Positions 1 through 8,154 of a DNA stretch of 64,000 nucleotides are shown here, piece after piece; positions within the stretch are counted from its first letter, which is position 1; every line of letters begins with the position of its first letter. The stretch covers positions 107,625-171,624 of the forward strand of contig NZ_JAAAMV010000026.1 of assembly GCF_009909185.1 (NCBI RefSeq). The letters run 5' to 3'. Position numbers and translations under genes: made by a program. The stretch is from Paenibacillus glycinis. Lineage in GTDB: Bacteria; Bacillota; Bacilli; Paenibacillales; Paenibacillaceae. Below the pieces are notes generated by a model. The model was not told the origin of the DNA and did no database searches. It was given only the letters and a program-made list of their open reading frames with translations.

Positions 1-63
1 ATGACGGCGATCATCGGCGTGCCTTTCTTCATCTACATCGCCAGAAGAGGGGAGCGCGGATAG
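1..63 (+). CDS. FecCD-family siderophore ABC permease, C-terminal end only (partial)
   Basis: Only the last 20 codons lie in the window, ending in TAG at 61-63; the reading begins before base 1, so the ATG at base 1 is internal. The residues (GVPFFIYIARRG) match the conserved C-terminal tail of FecCD permeases and resemble the end of the next gene (GAPFFLYLLYRHRKA). It would form the heterodimeric membrane channel of an iron-siderophore importer with the following permease, whose ATG begins one base after this stop. The family assignment rests on this short tail and on the context. Confidence 0.7.
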   Translation: MTAIIGVPFFIYIARRGERG

Positions 64-64
64 C

Positions 65-1111
65 ATGAGCAACTGGCTGAATTTCAGAGGCCGTAAGCAT
101 TCCTTCCAATTCCATCGCAGAACGCTCGTCGCGATCCTGCTGCTGGCCGCGGCCAATGTCGTCGCCTTGGTCGTGTGCGCGGGTCTCGGAAGCACGACGA
201 TCAGTCCGATCGAGGTCGTCCGTTCGCTCTTCGGCGGCGGCGATCCGTCGCATGCCATGATCGTGGTCTCGCTGAGGCTGCCGCGCGTCGTGATCGCGAT
301 GCTGGTCGGCTCGGCGCTCGCGGTCTCGGGCGCGCTGCTGCAGGGCATCGTCCGCAACCCGCTGACGTCGCCGGATGTCATCGGGATCTCCGGCGGCGCC
401 TCGCTCGGCACGATCGTCTTCATCCTGTATTTCTCGGGCGTAAGCATCCGCTTCATGCCGATCTGGTCGATCGGCGGCGCGTTCGCCGCCGCCGTCTTGA
501 TCTACGTCTTCGCCTATCGGCGCGGAGGCATCACGCCGCTGAGGCTCGTGCTGATCGGCATCGGCATGGCGACCGCGCTGACGGCGTTCACCTACATGCT
601 GATCTTGACCGCGCCGTTTACCCCGTCGGCCGTCGCGGTTAAAGCGTTCACCTTCATGACGGGCAGCATTTACGGCGTATCCTGGGATCGGGACGTCCTT
701 ACGCTGCTGCCCTGGCTCGTCGTGCTGCTGCCCGTGGCGCTCGTCTATGCCCGGCATTTGAACGTGCAGGAGCTTGGGGACGAGGTCGCCGCGAGCGTCG
801 GAAGCGCCGTGCACAAGAAGCGCACGATGCTGTTGTTCGTCAGCGTGGCGCTTGCCGGTTCCGCGGTCGCCATCGGCGGCGCGATCAATTTCATCGGGCT
901 CATGGCGCCGCATATCGCCCGCAGGCTCGTCGGCCCCGCCTACGGCGGCGTCATCCCGGCATCGGCGCTGGTCGGCTCGCTCGTGCTGCTGCTGTCGGAC
1001 CTGGCCGCCAGAATCGCGTTCATCCCGCTGGATATTCCGGCAGGCGTGTTCACGGCCGCGGTCGGAGCGCCGTTCTTCCTGTATCTACTCTATCGCCACC
1101 GCAAAGCCTAG
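65..1111 (+). CDS. FecCD-family iron-siderophore ABC transporter permease
   Basis: 348-residue integral membrane protein, normal length for the BtuC/FhuB/FecD family. The N-terminus is cytoplasmic and followed by about ten hydrophobic segments. Family landmarks are visible: LPRVVIAMLVGSALAVSGA near residues 78-95, the RNPLTSPDVIGISGGASLG block near 98-115, and GLMAPHIARRLVG near 277-290, the loop that contacts the ATPase. It imports ferric-siderophore across the cytoplasmic membrane together with the partial permease upstream and the ATPase downstream. GGGGAG at 49-54 is its ribosome binding site, inside the preceding gene. No substrate-binding lipoprotein is in view; it probably lies to the left. 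The exact siderophore cannot be told from sequence. Confidence 0.93.
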   Translation: MSNWLNFRGRKHSFQFHRRTLVAILLLAAANVVALVVCAGLGSTTISPIEVVRSLFGGGDPSHAMIVVSLRLPRVVIAMLVGSALAVSGALLQGIVRNPLTSPDVIGISGGASLGTIVFILYFSGVSIRFMPIWSIGGAFAAAVLIYVFAYRRGGITPLRLVLIGIGMATALTAFTYMLILTAPFTPSAVAVKAFTFMTGSIYGVSWDRDVLTLLPWLVVLLPVALVYARHLNVQELGDEVAASVGSAVHKKRTMLLFVSVALAGSAVAIGGAINFIGLMAPHIARRLVGPAYGGVIPASALVGSLVLLLSDLAARIAFIPLDIPAGVFTAAVGAPFFLYLLYRHRKA

Positions 1112-1125
1112 AAGGAGTGAATCCC

Positions 1126-1923
1126 GTGTCCGTCATCCAAGCGCGCAATCTTACGCTGTCCTATGGAAAAACCCCCGTCTTCTCGAATCTCGATCTGCTG
1201 ATTCCGAAGGGCGAGATCACCGTCTTCATCGGCAGCAACGGCTGCGGCAAATCCACGATCCTGCGATCGATCGCCCGCCTGCTGAAGCCGCAGGAGGGAT
1301 CGATCATCCTGGAGGGCAGCGACATCGCCAAGCTGCCCAGCAAGGAAATCGCGAAACGGCTCGCGATCCTGCCGCAGGGACCGATCGCCCCGGAAGGGTT
1401 GACCGTGCATCAGCTCGTGAAGCAAGGGCGCTACCCGTACCAGAGCTTCCTGCAGCAATGGTCGCTCGAGGACGAGAAGGCGGTCAAGCGAGCGCTCGAG
1501 GTCACGCATATGGCGGATCTGTCGAGCCGCGCGGTCGATTCGCTTTCCGGCGGACAGCGGCAGCGGGCTTGGATCGCGATGACGCTGGCGCAGAATACGC
1601 CGACGATATTGCTCGACGAACCGACGACGTTCCTGGACATGACGCATCAGATCGAGATACTGGATCTGCTGTACGACCTGAACGAGCGGGAGAACCGGAC
1701 GATCGCGATGGTCCTGCACGACATCAACCTCGCCTGCCGGTACGCGCACCATATCGTGGCGGTCAAAGAAGGCCAGGTGTATACGAAGGGCCGCCCGGAA
1801 GAGATCGTGAACGAGCATTTCATCCGGGACGTCTTCGGCATGGAAAGCCGGATCACCGCGGATCCGATCTTCGGCACGCCGATGTGCATTCCCTTCGGCA
1901 AAGGACGCAGGGTAGAATCGTAG
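1126..1923 (+). CDS. Iron-siderophore ABC transporter ATP-binding protein (FecE/FhuC type)
   Basis: 265-residue ATPase driving siderophore import with the two permeases upstream. Visible motifs: Walker A GSNGCGKST near residue 35-43, the ABC signature LSGGQRQRAW near 139-148, Walker B ILLDEPTTFLD near 159-169 and the switch histidine in VLHDINLA. I place the start at the GTG at 1126 rather than the in-frame GTG at 1117, because 1117 overlaps the GAAGGAG ribosome binding site (1111-1117); 1126 gives a spacing of eight bases and the usual short N-terminus. The gene starts 14 bases after the permease stop and is followed by a strong terminator, so it is the last gene of the operon. Confidence 0.93.
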   Translation: MSVIQARNLTLSYGKTPVFSNLDLLIPKGEITVFIGSNGCGKSTILRSIARLLKPQEGSIILEGSDIAKLPSKEIAKRLAILPQGPIAPEGLTVHQLVKQGRYPYQSFLQQWSLEDEKAVKRALEVTHMADLSSRAVDSLSGGQRQRAWIAMTLAQNTPTILLDEPTTFLDMTHQIEILDLLYDLNERENRTIAMVLHDINLACRYAHHIVAVKEGQVYTKGRPEEIVNEHFIRDVFGMESRITADPIFGTPMCIPFGKGRRVES

Positions 1924-1952
1924 CGTGCCGATGAATCCGCGGTCGCGGACGG

Positions 1953-1980
1953 GCGGGCATTGCCCGCTCGGCTTTTTTTT
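1953..1980 (+). terminator. Intrinsic terminator of the siderophore transport operon
   Basis: GCGGGC (1953-1958) pairs with GCCCGC (1962-1967) and is followed by a run of eight T at 1973-1980. Confidence 0.85.
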
Positions 1981-1995
1981 GCCCGGAATCAAGGA

Positions 1996-2024
1996 TTGTC
2001 AATCCGCGCGGATGCGATTATACT
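1996..2024 (+). promoter_or_regulatory. Sigma-A-type promoter for the 2178 gene
   Basis: TTGTCA at 1996-2001 and TATACT at 2019-2024 are separated by exactly 17 bases. Transcription would begin near 2031, leaving a leader of about 147 bases that holds the two operator-like sites at 2074 and 2121. Confidence 0.7.
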
Positions 2025-2073
2025 GGTGTCACGGGGATGAAAGCGATCCCAGAGAAGAACGTGCAGTCGAATC

Positions 2074-2134
2074 TGGTAACGATACCATATCGAATTGAAA
2101 ATGTTTTGTTTGCCTCGTTCTGGTATCGGTTCCA
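2074..2134 (+). promoter_or_regulatory. Two LacI-family-type operator sequences in the leader
   Basis: TGGTAACGATACCA (2074-2087) and TGGTATCGGTTCCA (2121-2134) are near-palindromes centred on CG, the form recognised by LacI/GalR regulators. They start 47 bases apart and both lie downstream of the predicted transcription start, so a bound repressor would act as a roadblock. No LacI-family gene lies in the window; the regulator would have to be elsewhere. Confidence 0.5.
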
Positions 2135-2177
2135 TACATGCCCGACGGATGATGCGAACAACAGGAGGATGAAACGG

Positions 2178-3743
2178 ATGAACGAGTATGCCTTTCAAGG
2201 CAGTATCAGCGAACGCGTATTGGAGAGCTACCTGGCCAGAGCGGTCACCGCGGCGGGCCTGGTCAACAGCGACACTTTGGACGACGATTTGCGCATGATC
2301 GCGAACATCGGCGCCAAGTTTCTCGGCCGGTCGTCCGGCGTGTGGGAGATGGAGGCCGACGACGAGGCGCATTTCGCCAAGTCCGAGCGGCTGGCGGCGC
2401 GCGTGCACGCGATCGACGGCGACATTATTTTGCAGACGTGCATCTTCGAAGCGATCTTCAAGGAAGCGAACCGGGTGCCGATCCCCGCTTGGGTATTCGA
2501 GGCGTTCGGGCTTCCGCCGGAGGAACGGACCTTTCAATTCGAGCGCATGCTGTTCGACAACCGGCCTGCCGGGTACGTGTGGGACGAGAACGGCGCGATC
2601 CCGAACATCGACAAGACGGAAGCGCAGCTATGGTTCTATTATCGGGCGGCCCGCTACATCGATGCCGGCTTCGAGGCTATCCATATGGGGCAGATTCACT
2701 TATACACCGCCGACGATATCGGTTTCGCGAAGACGTACGCGCTGTTCGATAAGATCCGCGCATATGCGGCAGGGCATGCGAGGCGGGGCATGGTACTGCT
2801 AGACGCGCATACTCACGGCGTCAATGTCGGCGGGAGGCTGCTCTTCGACTTCCATTCCATGCCGTACTCCAGGATGCCGATCCTGGACAAGCCCGGCGAC
2901 AGCCTCGCGCTCGTTCGGGAAGGCTTCAGCGAAGGCGGCACGACGCCTTCTGGCTGGCAGACCGACTCCCTGCCGCTCTTGATGGAATTCGATAATTGGG
3001 GCGGGAAATTTTTCAAGGAAGAGGACGGAATCCCCTTCGAACGTCGGGCGTGGATGGAGTGGTGGGGCTACGATCAGATCACGTGGTTCGCTTCCCGATC
3101 CGAGGAGCGCCGCAACGCGTTTTTGGACTATACGTACAAATGGACGGCGACCCATTTCGCGAATGCCCATTTCCAGATGCCGGTACGGAGAACGTTGGGC
3201 AACTGCCGGATTGTCCCGCGGGTGCACGGTATAGAGGCGGCGTCGGCCAGCGTCTGCTATCAGGCGAATATGCCGGGCGCCGGCTGCCCGCTCGGATTCG
3301 GACAGGAAGAGACGATCAAGCGGATCTGGTCGGACGCCGGCGATTGGCGGCAGCATGCAAACGTTCCACGGACCTCCCAGCATTACGGCGGAGAGGAAGA
3401 ATACGATCCGAGCACCGGGGTCAAGCTCCCTTCGCGGGTCATCGTCTACGGCGACTTCCAGCATCATGCCGGAGCCGTCAACCACGATTCCAACAGCGAA
3501 ACGACGCGCATGTATTATGCCGGCGACGGCCGGTACGCGCTCGCCTGCGTCTTCCCGTATCCGGGTGAATACGAGTACGCGGTCGCGCCGTACGGAACCT
3601 TGTCGCAGACGTATTCGATCGACCGCTATCCCCGCAGCGGCTCGTCCACGAAAGCCAAGCTGATCATCGAGCAGGCCAATACCGTCGTCGTTTTCCGTTA
3701 CGATTTCGCCGACAGGCGCGTAACGGCGGAGACGATCGGATAG
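2178..3743 (+). CDS. Uncharacterised 521-residue protein, possibly carbohydrate-related
   Basis: I do not recognise the family. Start chosen at 2178 (MNEYAF) because AGGAGG at 2163-2168 sits nine bases upstream; in-frame ATGs further upstream have no such site. There is no signal peptide or membrane segment, so it is probably cytoplasmic. The central part alternates helix-like and strand-like stretches with acidic and aromatic residues (GFEAIHMGQIHLY, VLLDAHTHG, LLMEFDNWGG, WMEWWGYDQITWF), a composition common in TIM-barrel glycosidases. That is only suggestive. The C-terminal part (YALACVFPYPGEYEY onward) looks beta-rich. It is a single-gene transcription unit with LacI-type operators, which fits sugar-dependent expression. 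Function should be treated as unknown. Confidence 0.85.
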   Translation: MNEYAFQGSISERVLESYLARAVTAAGLVNSDTLDDDLRMIANIGAKFLGRSSGVWEMEADDEAHFAKSERLAARVHAIDGDIILQTCIFEAIFKEANRVPIPAWVFEAFGLPPEERTFQFERMLFDNRPAGYVWDENGAIPNIDKTEAQLWFYYRAARYIDAGFEAIHMGQIHLYTADDIGFAKTYALFDKIRAYAAGHARRGMVLLDAHTHGVNVGGRLLFDFHSMPYSRMPILDKPGDSLALVREGFSEGGTTPSGWQTDSLPLLMEFDNWGGKFFKEEDGIPFERRAWMEWWGYDQITWFASRSEERRNAFLDYTYKWTATHFANAHFQMPVRRTLGNCRIVPRVHGIEAASASVCYQANMPGAGCPLGFGQEETIKRIWSDAGDWRQHANVPRTSQHYGGEEEYDPSTGVKLPSRVIVYGDFQHHAGAVNHDSNSETTRMYYAGDGRYALACVFPYPGEYEYAVAPYGTLSQTYSIDRYPRSGSSTKAKLIIEQANTVVVFRYDFADRRVTAETIG

Positions 3744-3765
3744 TCGGAGCGAACGTGAATATCGG

Positions 3766-3794
3766 CCGCCGCGCTTTTCCGCGCGGTGGTTTTT
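3766..3794 (+). terminator. Intrinsic terminator after the 2178 gene
   Basis: CCGCCGCGC (3766-3774) pairs with GCGCGGTGG (3781-3789, one G-T pair) and is followed by five T. Confidence 0.8.
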
Positions 3795-3912
3795 GCTTGT
3801 CTTGCAGGAGGCCTGATCTGGGCGGGAACCGGAAAGCACGTTCATCAATAATTTGGAAGTTATAGGGTATTTCAGGATGAGCGATGCATAGAAATAGTAG
3901 CAAGAGAGGGAG

Positions 3913-4179
3913 GTGACGGTCATCGCGGAGAAAAATCCTGATTGCGTGCCTTACTATACTGGATGGACGGGCAGCGGAGAGACGATGAGGCGGATGGCGG
4001 CGGACTTGGCTGCGAACAGAAATGAAAGCGGTTCCAAGCAGGCGTTCGAAAAATCCGGGCCAATCGCTCGCGCGGATGCAGCCCACGTTGATTTTCCGAT
4101 GCACTACAATGGTTATGCGGGCAACGGTACCCGAATGAGGGAAATCGCCGAGTCGATATCGAGGAGCAAGCGCGCTTGA
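3913..4179 (+). CDS. Small protein with a duplicated YxGxxGxGxxMRxxA motif
   Basis: 88-residue hydrophilic protein of unknown function, with no signal peptide or membrane segment. It holds two copies of the same pattern: YYTGWTGSGETMRRMA near residues 14-29 and HYNGYAGNGTRMREIA near 64-79, each followed by a basic stretch, which points to an internal duplication. The only canonical start nearby, GTG at 3913, lies inside a near-perfect Shine-Dalgarno stretch (GGGAGGTGA, 3908-3916), so initiation there needs the weaker AGAGG just upstream or a non-standard codon about six bases later. A good terminator follows. The duplication and the ribosome binding site argue that it is real. Confidence 0.65.
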   Translation: MTVIAEKNPDCVPYYTGWTGSGETMRRMAADLAANRNESGSKQAFEKSGPIARADAAHVDFPMHYNGYAGNGTRMREIAESISRSKRA

Positions 4180-4213
4180 ACGCCGTCGGTTAACGAGAGG
4201 CGCAGATACAAGC

Positions 4214-4245
4214 AAAGCCGCCGTTCGGGGAGAATGGCGGCTTTT
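4214..4245 (+). terminator. Intrinsic terminator after the small duplicated protein
   Basis: AAAGCCGCC (4214-4222) pairs with GGCGGCTTT and runs into four T at 4242-4245. It sits between convergent genes and may serve both strands. Confidence 0.75.
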
Positions 4246-4352
4246 CGGCATGCGCGCGGCGGCATCTCACGCGGCTCCTCGCGCGAAGCGTGGAGGTACG
4301 TGGCGGCTGGCGGCTGACAACCCCATGCCCCGTCTCTCGTCCCGCGCATTGA

Positions 4353-4865
4353 CTAGCCGGGATGCCGGCGCGGACGCTCTCCCGCGATCTTCTCGCACCA
4401 GTGGAACAAGGCGAGCCAGCACGAGTGCACGATCAAGTAGATGAGAAACGAATAGGCGAGCCGGTAGCCGAGCCGGTAATGGAAGACATGCGCTTGGACC
4501 GCGAGCCATTCCATGCCGGTCGAGAGCAGGGCCCAGACGAGGACATAGACCGCGATGCGCGAAGGCCTCACGCCTATCCGGTCATAAACATAGAAGAAGA
4601 TATAGCTCACGCAGCCGTACGAGACGTACGACAGAAAATCCGTCCATTCGTAGGCGGAACTGTCGTCCACGTCATATAAGTCTATCGGCTCGAGGCCCAG
4701 GGAGTGGTCGAAGAATAACCCGGTGTACAATCCGCACGTATAGTACACGATCGCGTTCTTCGCGCGAAACCGCTTGGGCAAAAGAACGACCAGCACGGCT
4801 CCGATGAACAATCCGGACAGGACAAACCATTCATTGCTGTCGAAATGAGTATCGTATACGTTCAT
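4353..4865 (-). CDS. Small multi-pass membrane protein (CBO0543-like)
   Basis: 170-residue hydrophobic protein, predicted to lie in the cytoplasmic membrane with four to five helices; the C-terminal tail is basic (GERPRRHPG). It resembles the small CBO0543-type membrane proteins common in Bacillales, whose role is unknown; this resemblance is from memory and tentative. The start is ATG at 4865, which overlaps the stop of the upstream membrane gene (ATGA), so the two are translationally coupled. Earlier in-frame codons would extend into that gene and add no recognisable sequence. Confidence 0.8.
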   Translation of the reverse strand: MNVYDTHFDSNEWFVLSGLFIGAVLVVLLPKRFRAKNAIVYYTCGLYTGLFFDHSLGLEPIDLYDVDDSSAYEWTDFLSYVSYGCVSYIFFYVYDRIGVRPSRIAVYVLVWALLSTGMEWLAVQAHVFHYRLGYRLAYSFLIYLIVHSCWLALFHWCEKIAGERPRRHPG

Positions 4866-5335
4866 GACAGCCGACGCTCTTCTTTCCGGCCGGCCGCTCG
4901 AATGAGTCCCGCCAATAATCTCGCGAACAACATATAGGCGCTGAAAAAGAGCAGCATGCCGATCGTTGGGACATGCAGCGCCGTAATCACGCCGAGCCGC
5001 ACCTGCAGCATTTGCAGCGGAACGAACGAGAGCAGGATTCCCGCCGCGACGATCCATTTCAGAACCTTCCAGTCATACAGCATGATGTTGGTCGAGATCA
5101 GGAGCGCGACCGGGATCAGCAGCAGGCGGATCACCAAATTCGCGCAGGACTTCTCGATGTCCGGGTTCACGACGATCCACGAGAGGTTGACGTGGAGGAG
5201 CGTGAATATGCTGAGCTCGAAGACGGTGCCGCCGAAGAGCACGAATACCGTATCCAAGACGGACAGCTTCTTGGGCATGAGCGAAAACGCGATCCATACG
5301 CACCATGTGACGAACATGCAAATCGCGAGCGTCAC
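4862..5335 (-). CDS. Small multi-pass membrane protein, partner of the 4353 gene
   Basis: 157-residue protein with about four or five transmembrane helices. The PKKLS motif after the first helix is a feature I associate with CBO0543-type membrane proteins. It starts at GTG 5335 with AAGGAGG nine bases upstream. The gene overlaps the next one by four bases, and both encode membrane proteins of similar size, so they probably work as a pair. Function unknown. Confidence 0.8.
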   Translation of the reverse strand: MTLAICMFVTWCVWIAFSLMPKKLSVLDTVFVLFGGTVFELSIFTLLHVNLSWIVVNPDIEKSCANLVIRLLLIPVALLISTNIMLYDWKVLKWIVAAGILLSFVPLQMLQVRLGVITALHVPTIGMLLFFSAYMLFARLLAGLIRAAGRKEERRLS

Positions 5336-5525
5336 GTTCTCTCGCCTCCTTCAGTGATTTCCGGCTCCGCCGGTTACGACGGATAACTACCATTATCGGC
5401 GTGCAAGCGTCTGATTAAACGCCATGATTTCATATTCGGTCGAGGGCTTCCGTTCGGAGGATGCATTTCCGGGCTTCGAATTGCATTTGCCGAAGCCGGC
5501 TCTATCGCGGGCGCAGCGAAAAGGG

Positions 5526-5571
5526 TTGCCAAAACGCCGGTTCGGATCTAATATGAACGTATTAAGTAATA
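5526..5571 (+). promoter_or_regulatory. Promoter and operator-like dyad of the kdu/kdg operon
   Basis: TTGCCA (5526-5531) and TAATAT (5549-5554) with a 17-base spacer form a good sigma-A promoter. Immediately downstream lies the AT-rich dyad TATTAAGTAATA (5560-5571), close to the expected transcription start, a position suited to the DeoR-type regulator encoded inside the operon. The AT-rich stretch stands out in GC-rich DNA. The rest of 5336-5608 shows no gene. Confidence 0.6.
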
Positions 5572-5608
5572 AACGAACTTATATAAACCTAAAAGGAGAT
5601 CGAGAATC

Positions 5609-6442
5609 ATGGAAATCCGTTACGCATCCCACCCGAACGAAGTGAAGGCATTCGATACCGCCCGCCTGCGCGACGAGTTTCTGATCGAGCGGCTGTTCGC
5701 GGCCGATCGGCTGCTGCTGAGCTACTCCCACGTCGACCGCTTCATTATCGGCGGCGTCGTTCCCGTGAACGAATCCGTCAAGCTGGAAGCGGATCCGGCG
5801 ACGATCGGCGCGGCCACGTTCCTGGAACGCCGCGAGGTCGGCATCATCAACGTCGGCGGCGCCGGCACGGTGACGGTCGACGGCGAGACGTACGCGATGG
5901 CAAGCAAGGACTGCCTCTACGTCGGCCGCGGGGCGAAGGACGTGACCTTCGCCAGCGAGGATGCCGCCCGGCCGGCGAAGTATTACCTCAACTCCACCCC
6001 CGCGCACCAAACGCATCCGACGGTGAAAGCCGCGATCAGCGAAGCGTCCCCGAACCGTTTGGGCAGCCAAACGAATTCCAACGAACGCACGATCTACCGC
6101 TACATCCACGCCGGCGGCATCCAAAGCTGCCAGCTCGTCATGGGCATGACGCTGCTGCAGTCCGGCAGCATGTGGAACACGATGCCCTGCCATACGCACA
6201 ACCGCCGTTCGGAGGTGTATTTCTACTTCGACATGCCGGATGACGGCGTCGTCTTCCATCTGATGGGCGAGCCGGACGAGACGCGCCATGTGGTGATGCG
6301 CAACGAACAGGCGGTCATCTCGCCGAGCTGGTCAATCCACAGCGGCGTCGGCACGAGCAGCTATACGTTCATCTGGGGCATGGCCGGCGAGAACCAAATC
6401 TTCGAGGACATGGACGCCGTGGCGATGAAAGACTTAAAATAA
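5609..6442 (+). CDS. kduI: 4-deoxy-L-threo-5-hexosulose-uronate ketol-isomerase (KduI)
   Basis: 277 residues, the usual KduI length. It converts 5-keto-4-deoxyuronate, released from pectin or other unsaturated uronates, into 2,5-diketo-3-deoxygluconate in the cytoplasm. The N-terminus (MEIRYASHPNEVKAFDT) is diagnostic. The cupin zinc ligands are present: H195, H197 and E202 in the MPCHTHNRRSEVYFYF block, and H244 in SWSIHSG. AAAGGAG lies eleven bases upstream of the ATG. First gene of an operon followed by a DeoR regulator, kduD, kdgA and kdgK, which together take the substrate to pyruvate and glyceraldehyde 3-phosphate. Confidence 0.97.
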   Translation: MEIRYASHPNEVKAFDTARLRDEFLIERLFAADRLLLSYSHVDRFIIGGVVPVNESVKLEADPATIGAATFLERREVGIINVGGAGTVTVDGETYAMASKDCLYVGRGAKDVTFASEDAARPAKYYLNSTPAHQTHPTVKAAISEASPNRLGSQTNSNERTIYRYIHAGGIQSCQLVMGMTLLQSGSMWNTMPCHTHNRRSEVYFYFDMPDDGVVFHLMGEPDETRHVVMRNEQAVISPSWSIHSGVGTSSYTFIWGMAGENQIFEDMDAVAMKDLK

Positions 6443-6465
6443 GAGCAAAACGAAGCAAGAAAGCG

Positions 6466-7251
6466 ATGAATCCGATGAACCCACTGCGAAGATACGAGAA
6501 AATCATGGAAATGCTGCTGGCCGCGCGCGAAGTGACGGTGGCGGAGCTCACCGAGCAGCTGCACGTAACGGGCAAGACGATCCGGGAAGACCTGGCGAAG
6601 CTCGAGGAGAAAGGTCTGCTGACGCGCATTCACGGCGGAGCGGTGCTCGCGCAGGCGAACCAGCTCGGCATCCTCTCGCCGAAGCCGGCGGCTGCGCCGA
6701 ACGAGGCGGAACGCCTGGAGACCGCGGCCGCGGCCATCGCGCTGATCGAGCCGAACGACGTGATCGCCTTGGACGGCGGGCGGACGACGCTGGAGATGGC
6801 CAGGCGGCTGCCCGACCGGCCGCTGACCGTCGTGACGAACGATCTGCTCATTATTGCGGAGCTTGCCCGCAGGGAACAGATCCGGCTCGTGGTGCCCGGC
6901 GGCCATCAGCGCCGCAACATGCTGATCGGCGCCGAGGCCGAAGCCTATATCCGCAAACTGAACGTTTCCAAGGCGTTCCTGTCCGCGACGGGCGTCCATC
7001 TGGAATACGGCTTCACGATCTACGCGGGCGAATCCGTGGATCTCAAGCGCGCCTGGCTCGAGACGGCCGAATCGTCTTACGTGGTGGCGGATCATCACAA
7101 GTTCGGGCAGGCGGCGTTGTTTACGTTCGCCAAGCTGAACGAGGTCGAAGCGATCATTACGGATTCGGGCATGCCTTCCGGCACGGCGGAGCTGTTCCGC
7201 CAAGGGGGAGCCCGGGTAATCATAGAAGGGAGTGGAAGCCATGAGCTTTGA
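6466..7251 (+). CDS. DeoR/GlpR-family transcriptional regulator of the kdu operon
   Basis: 261 residues. The N-terminal winged helix (about 10-65: RRYEKIMEMLLAAREVTVAEL, then VTGKTIREDLAKLEEKGLL and the RIHGGA wing) is typical of DeoR. The C-terminal DeoRC sensor has the phosphosugar-binding signature IALDGGRTTLEMA near residue 100 and VVADHHKFG near 205. Its place between kduI and kduD makes control of this operon likely, with a Kdu/Kdg pathway phosphosugar as probable signal. The ribosome binding site is weak. An in-frame ATG at 6475 (second MNP) is an alternative start. The 3' end overlaps kduD by 11 bases. Many relatives use a LacI/IclR-type KdgR instead, so a DeoR protein here is a variation. 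Confidence 0.88.
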   Translation: MNPMNPLRRYEKIMEMLLAAREVTVAELTEQLHVTGKTIREDLAKLEEKGLLTRIHGGAVLAQANQLGILSPKPAAAPNEAERLETAAAAIALIEPNDVIALDGGRTTLEMARRLPDRPLTVVTNDLLIIAELARREQIRLVVPGGHQRRNMLIGAEAEAYIRKLNVSKAFLSATGVHLEYGFTIYAGESVDLKRAWLETAESSYVVADHHKFGQAALFTFAKLNEVEAIITDSGMPSGTAELFRQGGARVIIEGSGSHEL

Positions 7252-7990
7252 TTTGACGGGCAAAACGGCGCTGGTCACGGGCACGTCCGGAGGCATCGGA
7301 CAAGCGATCGCGATCGGCCTGGCGGAAGCGGGCGCATCCGTCGTTGCCGTATCGGCCTCGAACAGCAACGAGACGGTCGCCGCCGTGCGCGGCTTCGGCG
7401 GCGCCATTGAGGAACTGTCCGCCGACCTGAGCGACGCGGAGGGGCTGGAAGCCGTATTCGAACAGGCGCTCGGGTGCTTCGGGGGGATCGACATCCTCGT
7501 CAACAACGCGGGCACGATTCGCCGCGCGCCGGCCGCGGAGCATTCGCGCCAGGACTGGCAGGACGTCATCGACCTGAACCTGAATTCGCTGTTCTTCCTC
7601 AGCCAGCTGGCGGGCAAGCACATGATCGCGAGAGGCAGCGGCAAAATCATCAGCATCGCCTCCATGCTCAGCTATCAGGGCGGCGTCAACGTCCCGGGGT
7701 ATACGGCGAGCAAGCATGCCGTGGCCGGGGTTACCAAAGCGCTCGCCAACGAATGGGCGAGCAAGGGCATTCAAGTGAACGCGATCGCGCCGGGCTACAT
7801 CAGCACGCGCAACACGGCGCCGCTCAGGGCGGACGAGAAGCGGAACCAGGCGATCCTGGAGCGCATCCCGGCGGGACGATGGGGCAGCCCGGAGGACTTG
7901 AAGGGACCGGCGGTCTTTCTCGCGTCCTCCGCGTCGGATTATATGAACGGCCACGTGCTGTGCGTGGACGGCGGCTGGATGGCGCGCTAA
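7241..7990 (+). CDS. kduD: 2-dehydro-3-deoxy-D-gluconate 5-dehydrogenase (KduD)
   Basis: 249-residue short-chain dehydrogenase. It reduces 2,5-diketo-3-deoxygluconate to 2-keto-3-deoxygluconate using NAD(P)H. Motifs: cofactor loop TGTSGGIG near residues 14-21, NNAG at about 88-91, catalytic serine in SIASMLS, and YTASK with catalytic Tyr and Lys near 152-156. Start at ATG 7241 with GAAGGGAG ahead; the longer reading from 7232 lacks a ribosome binding site. It overlaps the DeoR gene by 11 bases. Confidence 0.95.
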   Translation: MSFDLTGKTALVTGTSGGIGQAIAIGLAEAGASVVAVSASNSNETVAAVRGFGGAIEELSADLSDAEGLEAVFEQALGCFGGIDILVNNAGTIRRAPAAEHSRQDWQDVIDLNLNSLFFLSQLAGKHMIARGSGKIISIASMLSYQGGVNVPGYTASKHAVAGVTKALANEWASKGIQVNAIAPGYISTRNTAPLRADEKRNQAILERIPAGRWGSPEDLKGPAVFLASSASDYMNGHVLCVDGGWMAR

Positions 7991-8119
7991 GCGGGAAGGC
8001 AAGGCCGATGCAAAGGCAAGCGAAGGTTCGCTAAGGAACCGAATCATGAATACCGACACGTAACCGTAGACACGCCTAAACAAACGTAACCGCAAGGAAC
8101 GCAAAGGTTCCGAGGCGGA

Positions 8120-8139
8120 GCCGGGCATGGACGCCCGGC
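8120..8139 (+). promoter_or_regulatory. GC-rich hairpin just before the kdgA ribosome binding site
   Basis: GCCGGGC (8120-8126) pairs perfectly with GCCCGGC (8133-8139) around a six-base loop, four bases ahead of the GAGAGGAG ribosome binding site. There is no T-run, so it is not a terminator. It may tune translation or stabilise the downstream part of the operon mRNA. The remainder of the 164-base gap 7991-8154 shows no gene. Confidence 0.45.
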
Positions 8140-8154
8140 GGAGAGGAGCGCATC

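Noticed and set aside
7991..8154. Possible riboswitch in the kduD-kdgA gap
   Set aside because: Only one simple GC hairpin is visible, with no conserved riboswitch core; the gap lies inside a sugar operon controlled by a regulator protein.
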